In this document: positions 34,524 to 43,205 of the stretch, in pieces | Layout of the letters: each line of letters begins with the position of its first letter | Position numbering within the stretch: position 1 is the first letter of the stretch | Assembly: GCA_050181915.1 (NCBI GenBank) | Contig: JBFXCS010000001.1 | Coordinates: 310,001-374,000 of the forward strand | DNA: 64,000 nt | Source: JBFXCS01 sp050181915 | GTDB taxonomy: Bacteria > Actinomycetota > Thermoleophilia > Miltoncostaeales > Miltoncostaeaceae | Direction: 5' to 3' | Translations under genes and position numbers: made by a program | The notes under the pieces: model-generated | Seen by the model: only the letters and a program-made list of their open reading frames with translations | Databases searched by the model: none | Told to the model about the DNA's origin: nothing

Positions 34524-37205
34524 CTACGTCACCTCGCCCGAGAGGATGCCGGTCGCCCGTCCCGCCCTGACGGCCGCGGTGCGGGTGGTGACGCCGAGCT
34601 TCGAGTAGATCTGGCCCAGATGGCGGGCGACCGTGCGCTCGCTGATGAACAGCCGCTCCCCGATGTCGCGGTTCTTCAGCCCCAGGGCCAGCTGCTGCAG
34701 CACCTCCCGCTCCCGCGCCGACAACCCCGCGCCCGGCGTGGTGGGGCGCGGTGAGCGGGTGGGGATGCGGCGGCCGATGGCGCGCAGGCGGGCCTCGGCG
34801 CGGCGCCTCCATCCGCCGGCCCCCATCGCGCGGAACGCCTCGCGGGCGGCCAGCAGGTCGTCGGCGGCGAGGTCGGTGGCGTCGCCGGAGGCGCCCGCGG
34901 CGAAGAGGGCCCGGGTCGCCCACCAGCGCATGCCCATCGCCTCGAAGTGGGCGGCGGCCTCCCGGAAGGGCGCCGGGTCGGGCGTCCCCCCGCGGCGGGC
35001 GAGCTGGCCGGTGGCGTAGGCGTGGAAGGGACCGGCCAGCGGCGCGCCGGCCACGGCCATGTCGGCGAGGGCGCCCGTGCGGCGGCGCGCCTCGGGCAGC
35101 GGCGCCACCTCGGCCGCCGCGGCGAGCAGCGGCACGGACGCGAGGCGATCGTCGGTGAGCTCCCAGGCCGCGAGGGCGTCGGCCACGGCGCGCGCCGCCT
35201 CGACGGCGTTGCCGGCGGCCGCGGCCACCAGGGCATGGCCGACCGCCACGGGGGCGAGCTGCTCGAACAGCGGGGCGTCGCCGGACGATGCGACCACCAG
35301 GTCCCGGTAGCGATCGAGCGCGTTGTCGATGCGCCCCTCGGCGTAGAGCAGCCACGCCAGCCCCGGGTCGGCGGGGGTGGGGGAGCCGCGGCCCAGCTCC
35401 TCCCAGCCGGCGGCCGCGCGCTGCAGGTGCTCGCGCGCCTCGTCCAGCTCGCCGCCGTGGGCCAGCGACTCGCCCAGGTTCCCGGCCAGCACGAGCTCGT
35501 GGTCGACCAGGCCGAGCTCCCGCGCCCGCGCCACCCCCTCGCGGGCGCAGGCGGCGGCCTCGTCGGGCCGGCCCAGCGCCAGCATCACGTGGCTCTCGTG
35601 GATCATGGCGAGGGTCTCGTTGCGCTGGGCCGACCCCGGCGCGTGATGGCCCTCGCGGCGGGCGCGCGCGAGGTGGAGCAGGCCGCCCGGCCCGCCGCGT
35701 CCGCTCTCGGCCATGCCCATGAAGATCAGCGCGCGGGTCGAGGTCTCGTGGTCGCCGGCGCCGGCGGCCTCGCTGCGGGCGTCGCCGGCCAGGTTCATCG
35801 CCTCGCCGAAGCGGGAGGTCATCACCGCCATGCCGGCCGCCTGGGCGAGGGCCTCGCCGCGCGCCCGCGACGCCGGCGCGCTCGGGTCGCGGCTGTGGGT
35901 GAGGTGGCTCTGCAGCGCGCGCAGGGCGGCCTCGTGCTGGCCCAGGCTCCACCGGGCGGTGGAGGCCGCGGAGGCGCTTGCCAGGGCCTCGTCGCGCAGG
36001 AGCATGTCGAGGCGCGTGGCGGCGGCGCCCTCGAGCGCCTCGGCGGCCTCGGCCCAGGCCGAGAGGTCGAGCAGCGCCATGCCGCGCTCGTGGACGGCCG
36101 CCTGCCGGGCGGCCTCCCCGAGCGAATCGGTCCACCAGGCGAGCGCCCGCTGGGAGTGGGCGAGCGCCAGCTCGGGGTCGCCGGCCTCGCGGGCCATCGC
36201 GGCGGCGCGCACCCCGTAGCGCACGACGGCCTCGGGATCGGACGCCCCCACCGCGTGGCGCACCAGCACCGACGGGCTCGCGCCGGTCGAGCGGCCCGAG
36301 GCGAGCGCGTCGCCGTGCCGCCGGCGCAGCTCGCCGCCGCCCAGCCCCGCGAGGGCGACGGCGGCGACCAGGGGATCGGCGAAGCGCCATCGCGGGCGCG
36401 GCGGCCCGGTCGCCTCGTCGAGGATGCCCGCCCTCACCGCCTCGTCCAGGGCGGGCTCGAGCGCCGCGACGTCCTGCGCCGAGACCCGCGCGATCCGCTC
36501 GGCCGTGGTGGCGGGCGTGCCCAGCACGGCGACCCAGGTCGCGACGTCGCGCGCGGCCGGGCTCAGGACGCGCAGGGCGGTCTCGGCGCGGACCCGCAGC
36601 GCGTCGGGGACGGGGAAGGGGGCGTCGCCGCCCGCCCATCGCCGTGCCGCCAGCGCCAGCGGCACGATCCTCCCCGGCAGGCCCCCGCTCAGCTCGGCGA
36701 CCGCCGCGCGGGCCAGGCGGTCGATGCCGGGGGCCGCGTGACCGGCCAGCTCGGCCGACGCCTCGGCGTCGAGCCGGTCGAGCATCAGCGTGGGGGCGTC
36801 CGGCGAGACCTCCCTGGCCGTCAGCAGGACGAGCGCCCGCGTGCCGGCGAATCGGCGCACCAGCTCGGCCGGCAGGGTCGGCTCGTCGGAGCGGTCGCCG
36901 AGCAGGGCGACCACCGGTCGCAGCCGCGAGGCCCGCACGAGGTCCGGCTCGTGCCCCTCGGCCACCAGCGCCTCGGCCAGCCGCTCGAGGGCCGGCCCGC
37001 GCCGCTCGGCCACGATCACCTGGGAGCCGTCGAGGGCCAGCCGGGTGGCGGCCTCGCGCGCCATCCGGGTGGCGCCGCCGCCCGGCTCGGCGGCCACCAC
37101 GATCGCGCCCGGGCGCTCCGCCGCCAGCGCCAGGATCGTCTCGACGGCGGCGTCGCGGCCCACCAGGGGGGGCGGCGCGGCGACGTATGCCCGGCCTCCG
37201 GTCAC
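34524..37205 (-). CDS. Large LuxR-family transcriptional regulator (LAL/MalT type) with degenerate P-loop
   Basis: 893 residues from GTG 37205, which lies six bases after a TACGAT -10 (leaderless). The N-terminal region is AAA/STAND-like but the P-loop reads AEPGGGATRMA, lacking the essential lysine, and no clear Walker B is seen. The middle 400 residues form TPR-like helical repeats. The C-terminal 62 residues are a canonical LuxR helix-turn-helix (LSAREREVLQQLALGLKNRDIGERLFISERTVARHLGQIY is the extent, given here to mark it). LAL proteins usually sense small molecules and activate nearby operons. The likely targets are the ANL-FeeM-EAL genes downstream. Confidence 0.88.
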   Translation of the reverse strand: MTGGRAYVAAPPPLVGRDAAVETILALAAERPGAIVVAAEPGGGATRMAREAATRLALDGSQVIVAERRGPALERLAEALVAEGHEPDLVRASRLRPVVALLGDRSDEPTLPAELVRRFAGTRALVLLTAREVSPDAPTLMLDRLDAEASAELAGHAAPGIDRLARAAVAELSGGLPGRIVPLALAARRWAGGDAPFPVPDALRVRAETALRVLSPAARDVATWVAVLGTPATTAERIARVSAQDVAALEPALDEAVRAGILDEATGPPRPRWRFADPLVAAVALAGLGGGELRRRHGDALASGRSTGASPSVLVRHAVGASDPEAVVRYGVRAAAMAREAGDPELALAHSQRALAWWTDSLGEAARQAAVHERGMALLDLSAWAEAAEALEGAAATRLDMLLRDEALASASAASTARWSLGQHEAALRALQSHLTHSRDPSAPASRARGEALAQAAGMAVMTSRFGEAMNLAGDARSEAAGAGDHETSTRALIFMGMAESGRGGPGGLLHLARARREGHHAPGSAQRNETLAMIHESHVMLALGRPDEAAACAREGVARARELGLVDHELVLAGNLGESLAHGGELDEAREHLQRAAAGWEELGRGSPTPADPGLAWLLYAEGRIDNALDRYRDLVVASSGDAPLFEQLAPVAVGHALVAAAAGNAVEAARAVADALAAWELTDDRLASVPLLAAAAEVAPLPEARRRTGALADMAVAGAPLAGPFHAYATGQLARRGGTPDPAPFREAAAHFEAMGMRWWATRALFAAGASGDATDLAADDLLAAREAFRAMGAGGWRRRAEARLRAIGRRIPTRSPRPTTPGAGLSAREREVLQQLALGLKNRDIGERLFISERTVARHLGQIYSKLGVTTRTAAVRAGRATGILSGEVT

Positions 37206-37211
37206 GCACGA

Positions 37212-37217
37212 ATCGTA
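37212..37217 (-). promoter_or_regulatory. -10 element of the LuxR-family gene
   Basis: On the minus strand TACGAT, six bases, then the GTG; a TTCCCG lies 17 bases further upstream. The layout matches the other leaderless promoters in the window. Confidence 0.5.
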
Positions 37218-37273
37218 GGCCCATGAGAGGACGCCGGGAACCCGGGGACCGGCGCGCGTGGCAGGATCTGGAG

Positions 37274-38155
37274 GTGTCGTCACAGGCTTTCCCACGTCTG
37301 ATCGAGACGCCCGGCGCGCGGATCGCCGCCGACGTGCGGGGGTCCGGACCGCCTCTGCTCCTGCTGCACGGCTACCCCCAGACGCGGCGCTGCTGGCACC
37401 GCGTCGCGCCCCTGCTGGCCGACCGGTTCACGGTCGTCGCGGCCGATCTGCGCGGCTACGGGGACAGCGACAAGCCCCCGGGCGGCGACGACCACGCCGG
37501 CTACTCGAAACGGGCGATGGCCGCCGACATGGTCGCCCTGATGGAGGCGCTCGGCTTCCCGCGCTTCGCCCTCGCGGGACACGACCGGGGAGCCCGGGTC
37601 GCCCATCGCCTGGCGCTCGACCACCCGCACCGGGTGACGCGGGCGGCCGTGCTCGACATCGTGCCCACCCGCACCCTCTTCGAGGGCACCGACCGGGCCT
37701 TCGCGACGGCCTACTACCACTGGTTCTTCCTCATCCAGCCGGACGGCCTGCCGGAGACGATGATCGGGCACGACCCCGAGTGGTTCCTGCGCGAGACGGT
37801 GCGGCGGTGGAGCGGCCGGGCCGCGCCGGTCGAGGAGGAGGCGCTGGCCGAGTACGTGCGCTGCTTCCGCGACCCGGCGGCGATCCACGCCTCGTGCGAG
37901 GACTACCGCGCCGCCGCCGGCATCGACCTCGAGCACGACGCCGCCGACGCGGCGGCCGGGCGGCGCGTCGAGTGCCCGCTGCTGGTGCTGTGGGGCGAGC
38001 ACGGCGCGATGCACCGGCTGTACGACGTGCTCGGCGCCTGGACGCCGCTGGCGGCGGACGTCCGCGGCCGCGCCCTGCCCTGCGGCCACTTCCTCCCCGA
38101 GGAGGCCCCCGAGCGGACCGCCGCGGAGCTGGCCGCCTTCTTCGCCGAGGCCTGA
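37274..38155 (+). CDS. Alpha/beta hydrolase, fluoroacetate dehalogenase-like
   Basis: 293 residues, GTG start. Every residue used by characterised fluoroacetate dehalogenases has a counterpart: nucleophile Asp104 in GHDRGARV, carboxylate-binding Arg105 and Arg108, Asp128, halide-pocket His149 and Trp150 in YYHWFF, Tyr211, and catalytic His272 in CGHFLPEE. HGYPQTRRCWH and DLRGYGDSDKP complete the fold. Such enzymes hydrolyse the C-F or C-Cl bond of haloacetates. Epoxide hydrolases share the Asp nucleophile but not the His-Trp-Tyr set. It is divergent from the LuxR-type gene and has no pathway neighbours. Confidence 0.85.
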   Translation: MSSQAFPRLIETPGARIAADVRGSGPPLLLLHGYPQTRRCWHRVAPLLADRFTVVAADLRGYGDSDKPPGGDDHAGYSKRAMAADMVALMEALGFPRFALAGHDRGARVAHRLALDHPHRVTRAAVLDIVPTRTLFEGTDRAFATAYYHWFFLIQPDGLPETMIGHDPEWFLRETVRRWSGRAAPVEEEALAEYVRCFRDPAAIHASCEDYRAAAGIDLEHDAADAAAGRRVECPLLVLWGEHGAMHRLYDVLGAWTPLAADVRGRALPCGHFLPEEAPERTAAELAAFFAEA

Positions 38156-38167
38156 GCCTGGCCCGGC

Positions 38168-40096
38168 TCAGCCGGGAGGAGGGGGCGCCGCTCCGCCGGT
38201 GTTCGTCTGCGGCGTCGACCGGGTGCTCGGCGGCGCGGTGGTGGTGTCGGGCCGGGTGGTGGTGCGGGGCGTGTCGCGGTCGTCCTCCGGCGCGCCGTTG
38301 CGATCCGGGTTCCTGGGCTGCGGCGGTCCGACCTTGATGAAGGCGTCCTGGGGCGAGTACTTCCAGGTGAAGGTCTCGTCGCGCTTGAGCCGGGAGCCGG
38401 CCCACACCTTGCGCGTGTAGCTGATCGTGAAGCCGGGGCCGCCCATCTCCTGCTCCACCTCGCGGTCGCCCGGCTCGAGGGCGGGGTCGACCGTCTCCTT
38501 TGTCTCGGGCTCCTCGATGTCCGTGCGCTCGCCGGTCGTCGTCTCCACCCGGCGGCCGAGCTTCGACGAGAAGAGCTGGACGGTCACGCCGTTGTCGGTC
38601 GCCCACACGTTGAGGAGGACGGCGGCCTTCCAGTCGTTGCGGAAGATGAGCTCGGGGCCGCCGAACGAGACGGTGGCCTCGCGGCCCGGGGGGTAGCGCG
38701 AGATGTAGAACTGGTGGGGGGTGTGGGACACCAGGTCGAGCCCGGCGAAGAAGGCGGCGTTGTAGAGGGTGGTGGCCATCTGCGAGACGCCGCCGCCGAC
38801 GGCGTCCTCCAGCCTCCCCGCGGCGATCTGCGGGGCCTCGACGAAGCCGCGGTCGGCGGTGCGCCGGCCCAGCGCGTCGTTGAGCGAGAAGGTGCCGCCG
38901 GCGGGGATGATCATGCCGTTGAGGATCTCGGCCGCCCGCTTGATGTTGGTGACCCGGGGCTCGCAGCAGGGGTACGGAGTGCTGAATGAGGAGACGAGCT
39001 CGGTGATGCCGAGCTTCTGGGCCTCCTCGGTGGTGAGGGCCGGCTCGCTGACCTCGAACCGGGCCCGCACCGACCGCGTATCGGGGTCGGCGACGATCGA
39101 CTCGGCGATGGCGGCCATGTCGAGCCGGCGCCCCTTGCGCGAGCTCACCAGCCTCACGCTCTGGCCGGTGACCCTGAACGACGCGTCCCGCGCGGGCTGC
39201 TCGCGCAGCTCGAATGCCGGGGCGATCTGCGTGTACAGCGTCGGCTGGTCGAGGGCGACGCGGATCCGCGGCGGATCCGAGACGAACCGCAGGGCCGAGC
39301 GCAGGACCGACTCGGGGATGGTCACGGCGTTGCCCTGAAAGGTGATGTCCACCGGCTCGGCGATGACCTTCAGCGCCGTCGCCCGGGCCTCCTCGGCGGC
39401 CGCGCGCGACACGGGCGGCTGCAGCGGGCCGGGGGTGATCTCGATGGGCTCGGTGGGCACGGCCAGGATCCGGTCGCGCAGCCAGGTGGCGTCGACGCCG
39501 TAGCCGGCGGTCCCGTCGCGGATCTCGATGTCGCTCCCCTTCAGCACCAGGCGGGTGGGCTTGGGGGCCGGGTCGTCGAGCTGGGACGAGATCGACGACA
39601 CGAGGCGCTGGACCTTCGCCCGGTTGAGCGTGAAGCCCAGCGTCACGGAGCGCTCGGGGACGATGCCGAGCCCGCCCAGCACCCGGCCGCCGAGGGCGCG
39701 CGGCTCGGTGGCCTCGGCGACCGCGCGGGTGACCTGCGCCCGCGCGCCCAGGCTCGTGCGCGACACCTGCAGGCGGAAGTCGGGGTCGTCGCTGCGGGTG
39801 ATGACGATCGGCTCGGCCATCAGCTGCCGGGCCCGGTAGCGGACCGCCCGGGAGACCTCGTCGCGGGTGAGGTGGCTCACGTTCACCCCCGCCACCGACA
39901 CGGAGGACGGGGCGCGGTCGTCGCCGGCCCGCGCGCCGCGCACCGCTCCGACGCCGATCGCCACGAGCATCGCGAGGATCGCGGCCAGCAGCACGCGGGC
40001 CCACGGGTGGATGCGCATGCGCGGTCCGCGCCCGCGACGGGGCGGGCGGGACGAGCCGCGACGCGCGGGAGGGCGTTTACGCGCGGCGTCGGCCAT
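38168..40096 (-). CDS. VanW family protein with YoaR-type peptidoglycan-binding domains
   Basis: 642 residues. A basic N-terminus and one membrane helix (VLLAAILAMLVAIGVGAV, about 35-52) anchor it. Two PG_binding_4-like repeats (about 65-330) precede the VanW domain (about 350-480: PAGGTFSLNDALGRRTADRGF, GGGVSQMATTLYNAAFFAGL, PPGREATVSFGGPELIFRND) and a G5-like segment. The tail is Pro/Thr-rich and disordered. VanW proteins are found with vancomycin resistance operons but also widely as wall-associated proteins of unknown function; no van genes are nearby. A TAGGAT -10 lies nine bases before the ATG. Confidence 0.85.
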   Translation of the reverse strand: MADAARKRPPARRGSSRPPRRGRGPRMRIHPWARVLLAAILAMLVAIGVGAVRGARAGDDRAPSSVSVAGVNVSHLTRDEVSRAVRYRARQLMAEPIVITRSDDPDFRLQVSRTSLGARAQVTRAVAEATEPRALGGRVLGGLGIVPERSVTLGFTLNRAKVQRLVSSISSQLDDPAPKPTRLVLKGSDIEIRDGTAGYGVDATWLRDRILAVPTEPIEITPGPLQPPVSRAAAEEARATALKVIAEPVDITFQGNAVTIPESVLRSALRFVSDPPRIRVALDQPTLYTQIAPAFELREQPARDASFRVTGQSVRLVSSRKGRRLDMAAIAESIVADPDTRSVRARFEVSEPALTTEEAQKLGITELVSSFSTPYPCCEPRVTNIKRAAEILNGMIIPAGGTFSLNDALGRRTADRGFVEAPQIAAGRLEDAVGGGVSQMATTLYNAAFFAGLDLVSHTPHQFYISRYPPGREATVSFGGPELIFRNDWKAAVLLNVWATDNGVTVQLFSSKLGRRVETTTGERTDIEEPETKETVDPALEPGDREVEQEMGGPGFTISYTRKVWAGSRLKRDETFTWKYSPQDAFIKVGPPQPRNPDRNGAPEDDRDTPRTTTRPDTTTAPPSTRSTPQTNTGGAAPPPPG

Positions 40097-40437
40097 ACCC
40101 GCCAGATCCTATCGATTCCAGATGCTGAACCTCTCCGCGACGGTCATCGCGACCCCTATCGGACGGCCCGGCGGAACACCTTTCTCGTCGGGCGTGTGAG
40201 GACCCCCGCGGTGTGAGAGATCTCACGTCGGGGAGGCCGTCCGCGCTGCGAGCGGCCGCGTCGCGTGCACGTTCGGTACGGAGTGCTGCCAGACCCGTAG
40301 CGAGTTGCGGATCCTATAGAGGATCGCACCCGGGCTGTCCGAGCGGCACGCGATGGGATCGGTGTGCGTCACGGGCGTGTGAGCCGTGGCCGAGCCGGGT
40401 ATGGAACGACATCCCGACCTTCCACGAGGACGTGCCG
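40097..40437. other. 341-bp intergenic region with a Crp-like site and a -10 palindrome
   Basis: Divergent region between the VanW gene and a tiny membrane-protein gene. It holds TAGGAT (VanW -10, 40106-40111 complement), a TGTGA-N6-TCACG Crp-like site (40212-40227) and GATCCT-ATAG-AGGATC (40310-40325) over a TATAGA -10-like element. No reading frame in it looks coding. A tRNA-like GTCCGAGCGGC string near 40338 has no acceptor or T arm. Confidence 0.45.
40212..40227. promoter_or_regulatory. Candidate Crp/Fnr-type binding site
   Basis: TGTGA-GAGATC-TCACG matches the TGTGA-N6-TCACA consensus of Crp proteins with one mismatch. A Crp-family regulator gene lies about 400 bases downstream and its recognition helix keeps the Arg-Glu pair (VRESV). 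Binding is inferred only. Confidence 0.4.
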
Positions 40438-40584
40438 ATGCTCGCGGTCCTGATCGTCTTCCTCCTGCTGGCGCTGGTCTTCGGCATCGGCGGAGCCATC
40501 AAGATCAGCCTCTGGTTCCTGCTCCTCCTGATCCTCGCCGGCGTGCTGGGGTTCCTCGCCCTGCGCGCGATGGCCCGCGACTGA
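40438..40584 (+). CDS. Tiny hydrophobic membrane protein
   Basis: 48 residues, ATG seven bases after GAGGA. Nearly the whole chain is two membrane helices (AVLIVFLLLALVFGIG and SLWFLLLLILAGVLGFLAL) joined by AIKI, ending in RAMARD. It resembles the short 'hydrophobic protein' family (Lmo0937-like) common in actinobacteria and Firmicutes, often stress-induced; function unknown. A 19-bp terminator hairpin follows immediately, and a palindrome over a TATAGA element lies upstream. Confidence 0.65.
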   Translation: MLAVLIVFLLLALVFGIGGAIKISLWFLLLLILAGVLGFLALRAMARD

Positions 40585-40585
40585 G

Positions 40586-40631
40586 AGAGCGCGTAACAGG
40601 ATGACGCGCACCTCATCCTGTTACGCGCTCT
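40586..40631. terminator. Long perfect terminator hairpin
   Basis: A perfect 19-bp stem (40586-40604 with 40613-40631) and an eight-base loop lie between the tiny membrane-protein gene and the convergent Crp-family gene; it serves both strands. Confidence 0.85.
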
Positions 40632-40636
40632 GAAGA

Positions 40637-41311
40637 TCAGTCTCCGCCGGGCTCCTCGCGCGGCGGGCGGATCAGCAGCGTGCGGTTGCGCACGTCGATC
40701 TCGCCCGCCGAGGCCAGCCGGCCCAGGGCGATGGTGACCGACTCGCGCACCGCCCCCACCATGTTCGCCAGCTCTTGGTGGGTGAGGTGCAGGTCGAGGC
40801 GCACGCCGTCGGGGGTCACGCGGCCCCAGCGCTCGGCCAGCTGGCGCAGCTTCAGCAGCAGGCGCCGCTCCACCCGGGGCTCGAGCGCGATGGCCACGGT
40901 CAGCTCGCGGTCGGCGATCTGGGCGCTCAGCACGCGCACCATGTTCGCCGCCAGCCCCGGGTCGCGGAGCCAGGCGTCCATGCGGCGGCGGTCGACGGGG
41001 TGCAGCACGCTGCGCTCCAGGGCGACGCAGCGCACGCGCGGGCCCACCGTCGCCCAGCTCTCGGTGGGCCGCACCAGCAGGTCGCCCTCCTCGACGATGC
41101 CGATGGTGCGGTCGCGGCCCTCGTCCGATGCGAACGAGAGCGCCAGGCGGCCGCCGCCCACCAGGCAGCACACGGCGCCGCCGGTGGCCGTGTCGAACTC
41201 CTCGCCGGCCGCCACCTCGAGGCGCTCGACGTCGCGGAGGGCCCGGCGCACCGCGTCCTCGCCCAGGCCGGTGAAGACGTCGAGCGCGGCGAGCGACGCC
41301 AGGTCGGTCAC
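40637..41311 (-). CDS. Crp/Fnr family transcriptional regulator
   Basis: 224 residues, GTG overlapping the stop of the CPBP protease gene. The N-terminal cNMP-binding-like domain (about 10-125) contains VAAGEEFDT and EEGDLLVRP but the cAMP-binding RxA signature is not evident, so the ligand is unclear. The C-terminal winged helix (about 150-215) has LTHQELANMVGAVRESVTIALGRLASAGEIDV marking the helix-turn-helix (extent only). No FeS cysteine cluster is present. A TGTGA-type site near 40212 may be a target. Confidence 0.88.
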   Translation of the reverse strand: MTDLASLAALDVFTGLGEDAVRRALRDVERLEVAAGEEFDTATGGAVCCLVGGGRLALSFASDEGRDRTIGIVEEGDLLVRPTESWATVGPRVRCVALERSVLHPVDRRRMDAWLRDPGLAANMVRVLSAQIADRELTVAIALEPRVERRLLLKLRQLAERWGRVTPDGVRLDLHLTHQELANMVGAVRESVTIALGRLASAGEIDVRNRTLLIRPPREEPGGD

Positions 41312-42069
41312 GACGAGGCCACCAGCGCGATGAAGGCGACGACGTTCACGGTCGCGTGCGCCGCGACCGAGGCCCAGTAGCCGCGCCACCGGTAGAGCCA
41401 GGCCAGCGCCACGCCGGTCAGGGCGAGGCCCAGCGCCCGCGGCCACAGCACGTAGGCGTCGAAGTGCGACGACGCGAAGACGGCGCCGCTGATCAGCGCC
41501 GAGGGCCAGAAGCGGAGCCTGCGCGCCAGGCCGCGCAGCAGCATGCCGCGGAACAGGAGCTCCTCGCCGAAGGGCGCGAGGACGATCAGCGCGACGCCCA
41601 TCAGCGCGATCTGCCAGTGGGCGGTGCCGATCTGCAGCTCGTCGGAGAGGTCGTCGAGGCGGCGCCTCACCACCGGGTCGATCGCCCGGCCGATCGCGAG
41701 CAGCGTGCCGGCCCCGATGACGCAGCCGATGCCGACCACCAGCCCCAGGCCGATGGCGCCGCCCCGCGAGTGCTTCAGGGCGACGGTGAGACGCCGCTCG
41801 TGCGGCGGCAGATTGCGCCACAGCAGGAGGGCGAACAGCAGGATCAGGCCGCCCGTGATCGGCTGCAGGATCGCCGACAGCGAATCGTCGGACAGGGGGG
41901 CCAGGCTCAGGAACCCCGCGCCGACGGCGAGGGCGATGAAGGCCAGCAGCACGGCCCCGATCGGGGAGCCGACCCGCCAGGCGAAGGACGGGTCCCGGTG
42001 GCCCGCCGGCCGGGGCGGCGGGGGAGGGGGCGGTGGCGGCGGCGGGCCCGGGTGATCCAGCGTGGACAC
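41308..42069 (-). CDS. CPBP family intramembrane protease
   Basis: 253 residues, GTG start. After a poly-proline stretch (12 consecutive prolines near residue 9) there are seven or eight membrane helices. The CPBP (Abi) motifs are present: GEELLFRGML (EExxxR), FASSHF with catalytic His, and HATVN near the end. Family members cleave CAAX-type or other membrane substrates, or act in bacteriocin immunity. It lies between trpS and the Crp gene, with which it is translationally coupled; a regulatory connection is possible but unproven. Confidence 0.85.
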   Translation of the reverse strand: MSTLDHPGPPPPPPPPPPPRPAGHRDPSFAWRVGSPIGAVLLAFIALAVGAGFLSLAPLSDDSLSAILQPITGGLILLFALLLWRNLPPHERRLTVALKHSRGGAIGLGLVVGIGCVIGAGTLLAIGRAIDPVVRRRLDDLSDELQIGTAHWQIALMGVALIVLAPFGEELLFRGMLLRGLARRLRFWPSALISGAVFASSHFDAYVLWPRALGLALTGVALAWLYRWRGYWASVAAHATVNVVAFIALVASS

Positions 42070-42078
42070 CCGGCTCGT

Positions 42079-43146
42079 CTAGGCGGACCGGCGGCCGCCG
42101 CCCGCCTGGCCGGGGACGGCTCCTCGTGCGGAGATGCCGATCGCGTCCCGCACGGCCTCCAGCAGGGGGCGGGCGCGCTCGCGGGCGCGCTCGGCGCCGG
42201 CCGCCAGCACCGCGTCGATCTGCGAGCGGTCGGCCATCAGCGCCTCGTAGCGCTCGCGGGGCCCCGCCAGCACGGCGTCGAGGGCCTCGAAGACGATGTC
42301 CTTCATCTCGCCCCAGCCGAGGCCGCCGGCGAGCATCCGCTCGCGCAGCGCCCGCTGGTCGGCGTCGCCCGCGACGTGGCGGTAGATGGCGAACAGCGAC
42401 GACGCGTCGGGGTCCTTCGGCTCCTCGACCGGCGTGCTGTCGGTCTTCATCCGGCGCACGAGCGCGCGCAGGCGCTCGGGCGCGGCGAACAGCGGGATGG
42501 TGTTGTCGTACGACTTGCTCATCTTGCGCCCGTCGAGGCCCGGCAGCGTGTGCTCGGCCTCCTCCGCGGCGGTGCGGTGGGCGGGGAGGGTGAACGCGTA
42601 GCGCTCGCCGTAGGCCTGGTTGAAGCGCTCGGCGATGTCGCGCGCGTACTCGACGTGCTGCACCTGGTCGCGGCCCACCGGCACCACGTCGGCGCCCATG
42701 ATCAGGATGTCCGCCGCCATCAGCACCGGGTACTCGAACAGGCCCATGTTGACGCCGGCGTCGAGGTCGGGGTTGCCGGCCGCCTCGTTCGCCGCGCGGG
42801 CAGCCTTGTAGGCGTGGGCCCGGTTCATCAGCCCCTTGGCGGTCATGCAGGCCAGGATCCAGGTCAGCTCGAAGGTCTCCGGCACGTCCGACTGGCGGTA
42901 GAAGGCGACGCTCTCCGGGTCGAGCCCGAAGGCCAGCCAGGTCGCCGCGACGGCGGCGGTGTCGCGGTCGAGCTCGGCCGGGTCGCGCACCGAGGTGAGG
43001 GCGTGGTAGTCGGCGATGAAGTAGTAGGCGTCGTACTCGGCGGCCAGCGCGATGGCCGGCTGGATGGCTCCGATGTAGTTGCCGAGGTGCGGGTCGCCGG
43101 TGGGCTTGATGCCCGTCAGGGAGACGGGGCGGGCGGAGGTGGTCAT
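42079..43146 (-). CDS. trpS: Tryptophanyl-tRNA synthetase
   Basis: 355 residues from ATG 43146; the in-frame ATG at 43155 lies inside a TACCAT -10 element located seven bases before 43146. The class I signatures GDPHLGNY (HIGH equivalent) and KMSKS are present, with ADYHALT and GLDGRKMSKS typical of TrpRS. Length matches bacterial enzymes. It charges tRNA-Trp. The last 12 residues are Gly/Arg-rich and variable. Confidence 0.96.
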   Translation of the reverse strand: MTTSARPVSLTGIKPTGDPHLGNYIGAIQPAIALAAEYDAYYFIADYHALTSVRDPAELDRDTAAVAATWLAFGLDPESVAFYRQSDVPETFELTWILACMTAKGLMNRAHAYKAARAANEAAGNPDLDAGVNMGLFEYPVLMAADILIMGADVVPVGRDQVQHVEYARDIAERFNQAYGERYAFTLPAHRTAAEEAEHTLPGLDGRKMSKSYDNTIPLFAAPERLRALVRRMKTDSTPVEEPKDPDASSLFAIYRHVAGDADQRALRERMLAGGLGWGEMKDIVFEALDAVLAGPRERYEALMADRSQIDAVLAAGAERARERARPLLEAVRDAIGISARGAVPGQAGGGRRSA

Positions 43147-43205
43147 GGGGGCCATGGTACGTGGCGAGGGGAACGCCGGACCCCGGGGCTATGCTGATCG
43201 TCGCC

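Noticed and set aside
38168..40096. Vancomycin resistance cluster
   Set aside because: A VanW domain alone is not evidence; no vanH, vanA, vanX, vanR or vanS is present and the domain order is the common YoaR-like one.
40330..40400. tRNA-like string GTCCGAGCGGC
   Set aside because: It resembles a D arm of tRNA-Leu/Ser but there is no anticodon arm, GTTCGA T loop or paired acceptor stem.
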